Positions 1 to 5,219 are shown, counted from the first letter of the stretch. The stretch is 5,727 nt of DNA from Gracilibacteraceae bacterium (GCA_031263945.1 JAISEW010000017.1:1-5727), one strand, 5' to 3'. Notes: generated by a model from the sequence alone, not told the origin. Numbers and translations are program-made.

Positions 1-207
1 CGTATACAGCGAGTTTTCGGCGGCGATGAACATGCCGTTGCGGTTATAGACCAAAGAGGGTATATCCTTGAATTCCAGCGTGTCTATTATTTCGGGGTTG
101 GTGTCCGGCAGTATTTCCACTCTGGCCCAGACGCCGGCCGGTACAGCCGTCAAGATGAGCAGGACGATAAGCGGCAAAACGATTTTTTTCTTCATAATAA
201 TATTCAC
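1..207 (-). CDS. Exported protein of unknown function, N-terminal part only
   Basis: The reading frame is open from about 207 to the left edge, so only the first 65-69 residues are seen. Counted from the ATG at 195 it starts MKKKIVLP, followed by a hydrophobic stretch to about residue 19 and a likely signal peptidase site after VWA (residue 24). The mature protein begins RVEILPD, so it is probably secreted or periplasmic. A GTG at 207 in the same frame (adding MNII) sits 3 bases after the purine-rich AGGAAAGGAA at 211-220, while the ATG at 195 sits 15 bases after it. The GTG start is therefore at least as likely. The visible mature part (NRNGMFIAAENSLYT) vaguely resembles a beta-propeller blade, but this is too little to name a family. 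The gene begins about 26 bases after the tRNA-Leu gene and no separate promoter is visible, so it may be read through from the tRNA promoter. Confidence 0.72.
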   Translation of the reverse strand, partial: MNIIMKKKIVLPLIVLLILTAVPAGVWARVEILPDTNPEIIDTLEFKDIPSLVYNRNGMFIAAENSLYT

Positions 208-232
208 GCATTCCTTTCCTGAACAAAAAAAG

Positions 233-319
233 TGGTGCGGTCGAGAGGACTTGAACCTCCACGCCCGTTAGAGCACTAGAACCTGAATCTAGCGCGTCTG
301 CCAGTTCCGCCACGACCGC
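233..319 (-). tRNA. tRNA-Leu, anticodon CAG
   Basis: A complete class II tRNA can be folded by eye. The seven-base acceptor strands GCGGTCG and CGACCGC pair perfectly, followed by A73 and an encoded CCA (233-235). The anticodon stem CTAGA/TCTAG closes a seven-base loop TTCAGGT, giving anticodon CAG, which reads the leucine codon CUG. The long variable arm is typical of leucine, serine and tyrosine tRNAs. The T arm has GGAGG, the loop TTCAAGT and CCTCT. No defect is visible in any arm. It has its own promoter just upstream and is followed after the CCA by C and a run of seven T. Confidence 0.97.
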
Positions 320-330
320 CCGCGATATTG

Positions 331-359
331 ATTATATCCAGTTGAAAAGGGTTTGTCAA
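331..359 (-). promoter_or_regulatory. Consensus sigma-70/sigma-A promoter of tRNA-Leu
   Basis: On the minus strand, TTGACA (354-359) and TATAAT (331-336) are separated by exactly 17 bases. Both hexamers are perfect matches to the housekeeping consensus. Transcription should begin near 324, about five bases before the mature tRNA 5' end at 319, so the leader is very short. T-rich sequence lies directly upstream (360-380) and could act as an UP element. This fits a strong stable-RNA promoter. Confidence 0.93.
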
Positions 360-388
360 GAAAAAAATCAGAGAAAAAAATCAACTGG
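338..388. repeat. 8-bp inverted repeat joining ligase stop codon and tRNA promoter
   Basis: CCAGTTGA at 338-345 is the exact reverse complement of TCAACTGG at 381-388, with 35 bases between. One arm covers the stop codon of the alpha-subunit gene. The other lies in the spacer next to the -10 box of the tRNA promoter. The loop contains two runs of seven T on the minus strand. It could form a weak long-loop terminator for the ligase operon, or could be chance; no compact GC-rich hairpin is present after that operon. Confidence 0.35.
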
Positions 389-1280
389 CGTTTAGTTTCT
401 CCCGTAAAATGATCGGGATGTCTCTGGGGGTTTCCGCCACAAAACCGCCGGCCCGGGTGATGGCGTCCATTTTGCTTTTGGCCGACCCGCGCCCGCGCTC
501 CACGATGTTGGAGGCGTGGGAAAAACGCTGCCCTTCCGGGGCCCAGCTGCCGGCGACATATATGACGAATGGTTTAGTAAACCGGCCGGCGGCGATCACT
601 TCCGCGCATTCTTCCTCCTGCGAGCCGCCGATCTCCGCGTAGACCGCCACCCCGGTCGTTTGGGGGTCGGCCTCGAACAGCGGCAGCAGATCCGCCATGG
701 ATGTTCCGACTATTGATTCCGTCCCCGTATGCACGACCGTGCTGACGCCGAAACCGCCTTCCCGGAGTACCCAGGGGATCGTGCCGGATTGACCGCCGCT
801 GCGCGAAAATACGCCTATGCAGCCGCTTTCAAAAAAACGGTTGGCCCAGTCTATATTGCCGCCCAGCCAGCCGACCACAGCCTCGCCGGGGGTGATGACG
901 CCGATGGAACCGGGGCCGAGCAGACGGACGCCTCTGAGCCGGCAATACGCGGCCATGGCTATAATATCGTGAACAGGCGCGCCTTCCACGCAAGGGATGA
1001 TATTGGCGACGCCGGCGTCCGCCGCTTCCATCACCGCCGTTTTCAAAGCGCGGCCCGGGACGAAAATCACGCTGAAATCCACTTTGCCCCACTCACGGAC
1101 GATTTCCGCCACCGTATTGTAAACAGGCACTCCGTGTACGTTCTCGCCGCGTTTGCCGGGACTGACGCCGCCGACTACTTTTGTGCCGTACTCTTTCATA
1201 TATTTTGTGCGGACGCTGCCCTCACGGCCCGTGACGCCCTGCACCGCCACTTTGGTTTCTTTATTTATCAATATTCCCAC
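381..1280 (-). CDS. Succinyl-CoA synthetase-family acyl-CoA ligase, alpha subunit (substrate uncertain)
   Basis: This 299-residue protein (E. coli SucD is about 289) aligns along its full length with the alpha subunit of ADP/GDP-forming acid-CoA ligases. That subunit binds CoA and carries the phosphohistidine. Visible landmarks are the Rossmann CoA-binding region with GVTGREG at 15-21, GGVSPGKRG at 37-45, VITPGE at 128-133, SRSG at 159-162, AEIGGSQEEE at 215-224, and the catalytic histidine in RFSHASNI (His255, equivalent to E. coli His246). Differences from true SucD are clear. GPNCPG is replaced by GPGSIG (122-127), and the usual GIGGDPIPG loop by HTGTESIVG (184-192). The substrate may therefore not be succinate. 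The start codon is GTG at 1278-1280, supported by the family alignment of GILINKETKV and a purine-rich AAAGGCGG upstream. It lies 13 bases after the ferredoxin-like gene and is the last gene of the operon. A sucD symbol would overstate the evidence. Confidence 0.9.
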   Translation of the reverse strand: MGILINKETKVAVQGVTGREGSVRTKYMKEYGTKVVGGVSPGKRGENVHGVPVYNTVAEIVREWGKVDFSVIFVPGRALKTAVMEAADAGVANIIPCVEGAPVHDIIAMAAYCRLRGVRLLGPGSIGVITPGEAVVGWLGGNIDWANRFFESGCIGVFSRSGGQSGTIPWVLREGGFGVSTVVHTGTESIVGTSMADLLPLFEADPQTTGVAVYAEIGGSQEEECAEVIAAGRFTKPFVIYVAGSWAPEGQRFSHASNIVERGRGSAKSKMDAITRAGGFVAETPRDIPIILREKLNAS

Positions 1281-1293
1281 TGCCCGCCGCCTT

Positions 1294-1587
1294 TCAGCCG
1301 CCGAGTCTTTTGGCTAAATAGGCCAAAAGGCCCTCGATCGGCGCTTCGATCGTCACGGCCTTGCGCCCCCGCGTGTTGCAGGCGTATTCGCAAGCCAGAC
1401 ATTCTGTGCCGAGCCGCAGCGTTTCCGCCTCGGACAAATGCGCCACGGAGGGCGCCCCCTGGCTGTCCGGCGCCAAGATCCCGCGGGCGTATTTCCGGCA
1501 GGCGTCAATACAGGCTTTGCTCGCGCAAGTATCGCATTTGTCGGTATCTATAGAAATGATTATCGTTTTTTCCTTGATTATATACAT
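1294..1587 (-). CDS. Ferredoxin-like iron-sulfur protein inside the CoA-ligase operon
   Basis: This small protein of 97 residues has seven cysteines in two groups. The first is C18-x2-C21-x4-C26-x3-C30, the spacing seen in one cluster motif of DmsB-type electron-transfer subunits, but without the usual proline after the last cysteine. The second is C63-x2-C66-x3-C70, which fits a ferredoxin motif C-x2-C-x2-C-x3-C whose first cysteine is replaced by Gly60. It could hold one [4Fe-4S] cluster plus a second [4Fe-4S] or [3Fe-4S] cluster; metal content is inference. There is no signal peptide, so it should be cytoplasmic. The ATG at 1587 is preferred because AGAGGT (1592-1597) stands four bases before it. 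A GTG at 1593 in the same frame would overlap that ribosome binding site and give 99 residues. It lies 48 bases after the beta gene and 13 before the alpha gene, so the three are surely co-transcribed. Its role is unknown: redox partner, regulator or extra subunit of the ligase. Confidence 0.82.
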   Translation of the reverse strand: MYIIKEKTIIISIDTDKCDTCASKACIDACRKYARGILAPDSQGAPSVAHLSEAETLRLGTECLACEYACNTRGRKAVTIEAPIEGLLAYLAKRLGG

Positions 1588-1591
1588 GGGC

Positions 1592-1597
1592 ACCTCT
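1592..1597 (-). promoter_or_regulatory. Ribosome binding site that decides the ferredoxin-like gene start
   Basis: AGAGGT on the minus strand ends four bases before the ATG at 1587 and overlaps the alternative GTG at 1593. A stronger-looking GGAGG at 1615-1619 is followed only by very short frames (TTG ATT TGA), so it does not define another start of this gene. Confidence 0.55.
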
Positions 1598-1635
1598 AAA
1601 TACTCAAATCAATGCCTCCGTCTGCAATTTTCCTG

Positions 1636-2919
1636 TCAGGAAGGCGGCATACCCGGAGCGGCATGGAGGCTGCGGTATTCCTGGCATAAGGACGCCAATC
1701 TGCCGCCGATGAATTTAGTGTCGGTCACATGATCCCGGCCGTAGATTTCCACGCGCTGTCCGGCTTGGTCCGGGCGCATCAAGTCTTTCAGCCCTTCGTA
1801 TAATATTTGCAGCGATTCTTCCTCTTTGTTGCCGCACAAAAGGAGAACGCAGGGCAGGCCCGGTTTCAACGGCAGGATTTCCCGCAGGGCCTTGACGACA
1901 GCGTGCGCGTGGTGCCATTGTTCCTGGTTGGCCATCATGAACCCGCCGAGCAAATAGCCTTCGATGCCCGGCTGCGCCAGCACGCATTTAGCCACGCGAT
2001 ATATTTTCGCCGCTACGGGGTTGCCGCTGGTATCGGCGTAGTTGGCCGGCTTCAGGCCCGCGTAATTCAGCGCGTCCAGCCCCATCATCGCCGATCCGCC
2101 GCCGATGGGGTGGTAACCGACGTAACCCGGGCTTTTCTCGTCATAATTCATGTTCATGAGAAACCCGGTCCCCCGCGCGTCCATTTCTTCGATCGCCCAG
2201 CCGATCTCATCGAAATCGGTCGGTTCGCCGGGCAGATCGCGGGCTATTTTGATCTCAAACTGCGGCTGACGGTACACGGCGGCGTTGTCGACATCCATTT
2301 TGCAGTCGGCGCAGCAGAAACGCCCGTCGCCGGTCAAAACCAGCGGGTTGATCTCTATGGTCCGGCAGTCGTAACGGGTATGGGCCGCCGCCAGTTTGAC
2401 CATGATATCCGCCAGGCGGACCGTTTCTTCCGCCGGGACGCCGCTTTGGATACATACCGCCAGAGCCTCATAGGAGCGCAATCCGAAAAGGGGATCTATA
2501 TTAAAGCAGCGAATACGGTTTTCCGGCACATCCTCGATATCCGCGCCGCCGTCCGGACTGAAAACGAGCATGGGGCTTCTCGCCGCGCGGGCGTTGTTTA
2601 ACACTACGGCGCAATAATATTCTTTGACTATATCAAGTTTTTGTTCAACTAAGACCCGGCGCACGGGAATTCCCTTGACCGCGCCGGCCAAGATTTCCGC
2701 GGCGGCTTTGGCCGCTTCCGCCGGCGCGTCGACTATACGCACCATACCGGCTTTGCCGCGCCCGCCGGCTTGGACTTGCCCTTTGACTGCCACCGGCGCG
2801 TTCAGCCATTGAGCGACGTTTTCGGCTTCGGCCGCCGTGTCGGCCACGCGGCCTTTGGGCACGGGCAGTCCGGCCTGGTTCAGCCAGTGTTTTCCTTGAA
2901 ATTCAAGCAGTTTTGCCAT
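1636..2919 (-). CDS. Succinyl-CoA synthetase-family acyl-CoA ligase, beta subunit (ATP-grasp; substrate uncertain)
   Basis: This 427-residue protein matches the beta subunit of ADP/GDP-forming acid-CoA ligases, which binds the nucleotide in an ATP-grasp fold and contributes to the acid-binding pocket. Landmarks are the N-terminal helix LLEFQGKHWLNQAGLPVPKG, VKGQVQAGGRGKAG (45-58) with Lys46 for nucleotide binding, EINPLV at 189-194, and DCKMDVDNAAVYRQP from 205. Asn191 and Asp205 stand where E. coli Asn199 and Asp213 bind magnesium. The C-terminal half departs from SucC. The MVNGAGLAM region becomes HPIGGGSAMM (270-279), the DVGGGAT loop becomes DTSGNPV (296-302), and the GGIVRCD loop becomes GGFMMANQ (325-332). 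It is also about 40 residues longer than E. coli SucC (388), with a tail of its own. ATG at 2919 is preceded by AAAGGA 11 bases upstream. It is first in the operon with the ferredoxin-like and alpha genes. No clear promoter was found upstream on the minus strand. Confidence 0.9.
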   Translation of the reverse strand: MAKLLEFQGKHWLNQAGLPVPKGRVADTAAEAENVAQWLNAPVAVKGQVQAGGRGKAGMVRIVDAPAEAAKAAAEILAGAVKGIPVRRVLVEQKLDIVKEYYCAVVLNNARAARSPMLVFSPDGGADIEDVPENRIRCFNIDPLFGLRSYEALAVCIQSGVPAEETVRLADIMVKLAAAHTRYDCRTIEINPLVLTGDGRFCCADCKMDVDNAAVYRQPQFEIKIARDLPGEPTDFDEIGWAIEEMDARGTGFLMNMNYDEKSPGYVGYHPIGGGSAMMGLDALNYAGLKPANYADTSGNPVAAKIYRVAKCVLAQPGIEGYLLGGFMMANQEQWHHAHAVVKALREILPLKPGLPCVLLLCGNKEEESLQILYEGLKDLMRPDQAGQRVEIYGRDHVTDTKFIGGRLASLCQEYRSLHAAPGMPPS

Positions 2920-3042
2920 ATTATGACCATTCCTTTCACCCTTGAAAGCGGGTAATAATCATCTTCCGGCCGCGCGTTTCGTATAGAATAATGATAGGGC
3001 TGATCGGAATCACAAAACACCCCCCGACCGCGGGAAATACGG

Positions 3043-3080
3043 TAAATACAATAAAAAAAATATTTATTTATGTATATCAA
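3043..3080. promoter_or_regulatory. AT-rich block upstream of spoVG, with an FNR/CRP-like box
   Basis: Of these 38 bases only three are G or C, and the block includes a run of eight A at 3053-3060, in sharp contrast to the GC-rich surroundings. Bacillus subtilis spoVG has an AT-rich upstream box needed for full promoter activity and bound by AbrB, and this block is in the corresponding place. At its right end TTTAT-GTAT-ATCAA (3067-3080) matches the FNR-type pattern TTGAT-N4-ATCAA at nine of ten positions. It could serve either divergent gene, but one such match in AT-rich DNA may be chance. Confidence 0.45.
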
Positions 3081-3091
3081 GACTGAATATA

Positions 3092-3121
3092 GAAGGAATT
3101 CAGTAAGTTAGGGCAGAAGTA
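3092..3121 (+). promoter_or_regulatory. Sigma-H-type promoter of spoVG
   Basis: GAAGGAATT (3092-3100) matches the sigma-H -35 pattern RNAGGAWWW at every position. GCAGAAGTA (3113-3121) matches the -10 pattern RNNGAATNW except for G in place of T. The spacing of 12 bases is normal for this sigma factor. The start of transcription would be near 3127, about 33 bases before the spoVG ATG. In Bacillus subtilis spoVG is a classic sigma-H gene. A 6-bp inverted repeat, CTGAAT (3083-3088) and ATTCAG (3098-3103), brackets the -35 element and could be a repressor site. Confidence 0.68.
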
Positions 3122-3159
3122 GTACGACAGTCAAATCAGCCAAAGAGAGGGCGAAATGT

Positions 3160-3441
3160 ATGGATATTACAGATGTGAGAATACGCAAGGTAAGCACGGA
3201 TGGAAAGATGAAAGCGGTCGTTTCCGTTACATTTGATAATGAGTTTGTTGTACATGACATCAAAGTGGTCGACGGGACAAACGGGCTTTTTGTCGCCATG
3301 CCGAGCCGAAAGACGCCGGAAGGCGAGTTCCGGGACATTGCGCATCCTATTTCTGCGGCGTCGCGGGAAAAAATCCAGACCAGAGTGTTGAGCGAATACG
3401 AACGGGCGAACGCTGAATCGACGCCGGGCGCCGCTCTTTAG
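3160..3441 (+). CDS. spoVG: SpoVG, RNA/DNA-binding regulator of septation and sporulation
   Basis: This 93-residue protein is recognisable over almost its whole length as SpoVG (Bacillus subtilis about 97). Diagnostic stretches are MDITDVRIRKVSTDGKMKA at the start, FDNEFVVHDIKVVDG near residues 25-40, GLFVAMPSRKTPEGEFRD near 42-59, and IAHPISAASREKIQ after that. Only the poorly conserved tail differs. SpoVG is a small cytoplasmic nucleic-acid-binding protein that, depending on species, influences asymmetric septation, sporulation, and capsule or cell-wall genes. The ATG at 3160 is supported by AGAGAGG nine bases upstream and by the family's fixed N-terminus; an ATG at 3156 is out of frame. 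It is preceded by a sigma-H-like promoter. In many Firmicutes spoVG stands next to purR or glmU, but neither is here. Confidence 0.96.
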   Translation: MDITDVRIRKVSTDGKMKAVVSVTFDNEFVVHDIKVVDGTNGLFVAMPSRKTPEGEFRDIAHPISAASREKIQTRVLSEYERANAESTPGAAL

Positions 3442-3496
3442 CCGGTATTCTCTCGTCCATATCCATCCGCGCAGGTTGTAAATTTTCCGGCTTTTT
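3440..3496 (+). terminator. Possible weak terminator after spoVG
   Basis: AGCCGG (3440-3445, overlapping the stop codon) can pair with CCGGCT (3487-3492), and five T follow at 3492-3496. The loop is about 41 bases, so the structure is weak and may not terminate. The rest of 3442-3553 holds no gene. I saw no convincing promoter for the next gene, although TATATA at 3509-3514 could be a -10 box without a good -35. Read-through from spoVG is therefore possible. Confidence 0.25.
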
Positions 3497-3553
3497 ATCC
3501 GAATAATCTATATAGGAGAGAGAATATAAAACGCAATACTATGAGGTGATGAT

Positions 3554-4093
3554 ATGGTGCAGCCAATAGCCCCGGCGCTGGGCAATCCGGCGCCGGTTTA
3601 CGCGGCGGGGCAGAGCGAATCCGTGGGCAAAACGGCTCTGAGCGCCGTGCAATATGAAGCGGAAGAATTGCCGCAGACGCAGGACGCGCCTGTGAACGTT
3701 CCCCGCAAAGCTGATAACGATTCGCGCCGGAACACCGCCCAAGAGTGCCAGACATGTAAGGCGCGCAAATATGTGGACGGTTCGAATGATTCCGGCGTTT
3801 CTTTTCAGACTCCGACCGAGTTGTCGCCGGAAGAAGCGGCCTTTGCGGTGCCCGCGCATGAACAGGAGCATGTCGGGCGGGAGCAGGCCAAAGCGAGCAG
3901 GGAAGACCGGGAAGTGATAAGTCAGGCCGTCATCTTGCATACGGCTGTTTGCCCTGAGTGCGGGGCGGTGTATATCTCAGGCGGGACGACGACGACCGTG
4001 ACCAGAGAAAAAGACGCGGAACCGGTCTGGAAAAATAATTTTCAGACCGCCGGCGGCGCTCCGGCGGGTGAGGCTTTGAACGCTAAAGCGTAG
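3554..4093 (+). CDS. Putative metalloprotease with HExxH between two CxxC pairs (SprA/CJM1_0395-like)
   Basis: The protein has 179 residues. The first 60 are low-complexity and probably disordered. The conserved core begins with CQTC (65-68), then KYVDGSNDSGVSFQTP (72-87), an ELSPEEA segment, the zinc-metalloprotease signature HEQEH (102-106), a helix to about 128, CPEC (133-136), and VYISGGTTTT (139-148). The HExxH motif suggests a zinc-dependent hydrolase, and the two CxxC pairs could form a zinc ribbon that brings residues 65 and 136 together. From memory the pattern resembles proteins annotated as putative metalloprotease CJM1_0395 family (SprA-related); no search was done. No signal peptide or membrane segment is present, so it is likely cytoplasmic. 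The ATG at 3554 follows GAGGTGAT (3543-3550), an excellent ribosome binding site. The next gene starts 23 bases after its stop, so the two form one unit. Substrate and activity are unknown. Confidence 0.85.
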   Translation: MVQPIAPALGNPAPVYAAGQSESVGKTALSAVQYEAEELPQTQDAPVNVPRKADNDSRRNTAQECQTCKARKYVDGSNDSGVSFQTPTELSPEEAAFAVPAHEQEHVGREQAKASREDREVISQAVILHTAVCPECGAVYISGGTTTTVTREKDAEPVWKNNFQTAGGAPAGEALNAKA

Positions 4094-4116
4094 GAAATTT
4101 CGGCGTTGAGGATGCC

Positions 4117-5124
4117 ATGCTGTTCCGACGGAGACGACCCATTTTCAAACGCATATGCCGCAATTTGCAAAAAGGCCGGCCGGCGGACGCTGATCTGGAT
4201 TTGGGACGGGGCGGCGCTTTGCCCGGCGCCGCCGACGGCGGGTATTATTTTGCCGGGCTGAAAAAAGCGGATCCTGACGCGGATGAGGCTCCGGTGGATA
4301 TTTCCCCGTTGTGCGGAGTTTTGCGCGACTGCTGGGCCGAGGAACTGGAAATCGCCGCCCGCGCGAAGCTGCGCGATTTTTTTCTGACCCGGACCGCCAT
4401 AGAAGTCATGGAGCCGGTGCAGGCGTGGATAACGCGCGAAGGAGACAGTCTCTCTCAGGGGGATATTTACTCGCTGGCGCTTTCGCTGGCGATGGAGGCG
4501 GCGGAAACGGAGGTCGTCAAATTCGGCTTGACTTTACTGGAAATGTTTGACACAGAGCGGGATCAAGCGGCGCGGGACGTGCTGCTCAAAACAGGATTGC
4601 ACGAGGAATTCACGCTGTTCTGTCTTTTCAATATCCGGGACTGGCCGGACGGAAACGCCTATATCTGGCAATTGGCCAAAAATTGTCACGGCTGGGGACG
4701 GATTTTCGCCGTGGAAAACTTGGAGGCGCTGACCCCGGAAATCGAACGCTGGCTGCTCTGTTACGGCTGGCAAAATATCGTTTCCCCTTCTTACACCGCC
4801 CTTTCCTGCGCGACCCACGGCGACTTGCCCGGATTTCTGCGGCGCGCCGGCGGGAGCGCGGAAGAGATGGCCGGCATGAACGCCGTCATGACCGCCCTGC
4901 TGGATGAGACCCACTGTCTCGGCATTGGCGCTTATGACGACCCGTTCGCTTTGATCGCCGCCTATCTGGAAAAAGTCGCCCTTCACCCAGCCGAGGCTTT
5001 TGACGGCGCCGCCGTCCGCGCGGTAGAGGCATATTTATCGGAACACGCGGCCGGCGCGGCTGCGGGAAACGCCCGCCGCCGCGCCGGCGACTTATGCGCG
5101 GCGATCCTAAGCGCGCATTTATGA
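4117..5124 (+). CDS. Conserved-looking helical protein of unknown function, 335 residues
   Basis: I do not firmly recognise this protein. It opens with a strongly basic segment (MLFRRRRPIFKRICR) and a variable linker rich in Gly, Asp and Pro to about residue 60. A largely alpha-helical body follows, without signal peptide or membrane span. Stretches that look conserved are ARAKLRDFFLTRTAIEVMEP near 81-100, VVKFGLTLLEMFDTERDQAA near 133-152, and GWGRIFAVENLE near 192-203 followed by ERWLL. The last has the feel of a HEAT-like helical repeat. I have a weak memory of clostridial relatives carried under the name limonene hydroxylase, but no oxidoreductase motif is visible here and that name should not be transferred. 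The ATG at 4117 follows GAGG by five bases. The gene is the second of a unit with the HExxH protein and ends directly before a strong terminator. The Ala/Gly-rich C-terminus looks like a flexible tail. Confidence 0.8.
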   Translation: MLFRRRRPIFKRICRNLQKGRPADADLDLGRGGALPGAADGGYYFAGLKKADPDADEAPVDISPLCGVLRDCWAEELEIAARAKLRDFFLTRTAIEVMEPVQAWITREGDSLSQGDIYSLALSLAMEAAETEVVKFGLTLLEMFDTERDQAARDVLLKTGLHEEFTLFCLFNIRDWPDGNAYIWQLAKNCHGWGRIFAVENLEALTPEIERWLLCYGWQNIVSPSYTALSCATHGDLPGFLRRAGGSAEEMAGMNAVMTALLDETHCLGIGAYDDPFALIAAYLEKVALHPAEAFDGAAVRAVEAYLSEHAAGAAAGNARRRAGDLCAAILSAHL

Positions 5125-5172
5125 TAAGAACTGCCGGCACTTTTTATTTGTCGGCAGTTCTTAAATATTTTT
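5125..5172 (+). terminator. Strong intrinsic terminator
   Basis: Bases 5125-5139 pair with 5149-5163 in a 15-bp stem that contains one G-T wobble and encloses a nine-base loop (CTTTTTATT). A run of five T follows at 5168-5172. The stem starts at the base after the stop codon of the 335-residue protein gene, so it ends the two-gene unit and insulates it from the next promoter. Confidence 0.92.
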
Positions 5173-5184
5173 AACAAAAGGGGG

Positions 5185-5213
5185 TTGACAACCGGTATCA
5201 TGTGAGCGATAAT
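5185..5213 (+). promoter_or_regulatory. Near-consensus sigma-70/sigma-A promoter of the HD-domain gene
   Basis: TTGACA (5185-5190) and GATAAT (5208-5213) are 17 bases apart. Only one base of twelve differs from consensus. Transcription should start near 5220, giving a leader of about 40 bases before the HD-domain gene. It stands directly after the terminator of the preceding unit. Confidence 0.9.
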
Positions 5214-5219
5214 TATCGC
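5206..5219. promoter_or_regulatory. 14-base perfect palindrome over the -10 box, candidate operator
   Basis: GCGATAATTATCGC reads the same on both strands and contains the whole -10 hexamer. A dimeric repressor bound here would block RNA polymerase. The palindrome has no loop, so it is more likely a protein-binding site than a hairpin. No known operator is recognised in it. Confidence 0.5.

Noticed and set aside
44..313. 89-codon minus-strand frame starting inside the tRNA promoter side and running through the tRNA
   Set aside because: It covers the tRNA-Leu gene and is out of frame with the signal-peptide gene, whose hydrophobic core is far more convincing.
729..1553. 274-codon open frame on the plus strand
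   Set aside because: It lies opposite the alpha and ferredoxin-like genes, crosses the gap between them, and its translation is rich in Arg, Ala, His and Pro with no recognisable domain. It is an antisense shadow in GC-rich DNA.
1630..1642. Hyphenated palindrome TTCCTGTCAGGAA over the beta stop codon
   Set aside because: The one-base centre prevents a hairpin, and a protein site inside an operon at this place has no support; likely chance.
1807..2601. 264-codon open frame on the plus strand
   Set aside because: It is fully inside the beta-subunit gene on the opposite strand. The beta gene has clear family motifs, and this frame has none and no ribosome binding site.
2943..2957. cre-like sequence TGAAAGCG in the leader of the ligase operon
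   Set aside because: Only the left half matches the catabolite-response consensus; the right half lacks the required CA.
2920..3080. Promoter for the ligase operon on the minus strand
   Set aside because: TTGATA (3075-3080) and TTGTGA-like hexamers exist, but none has a fair -10 box at 16-18 bases, so no promoter was called.
4534..4986. 150-codon minus-strand frame
   Set aside because: It is opposite the 335-residue protein gene, with no domain and no upstream signals; the plus-strand gene has a good ribosome binding site and a terminator.
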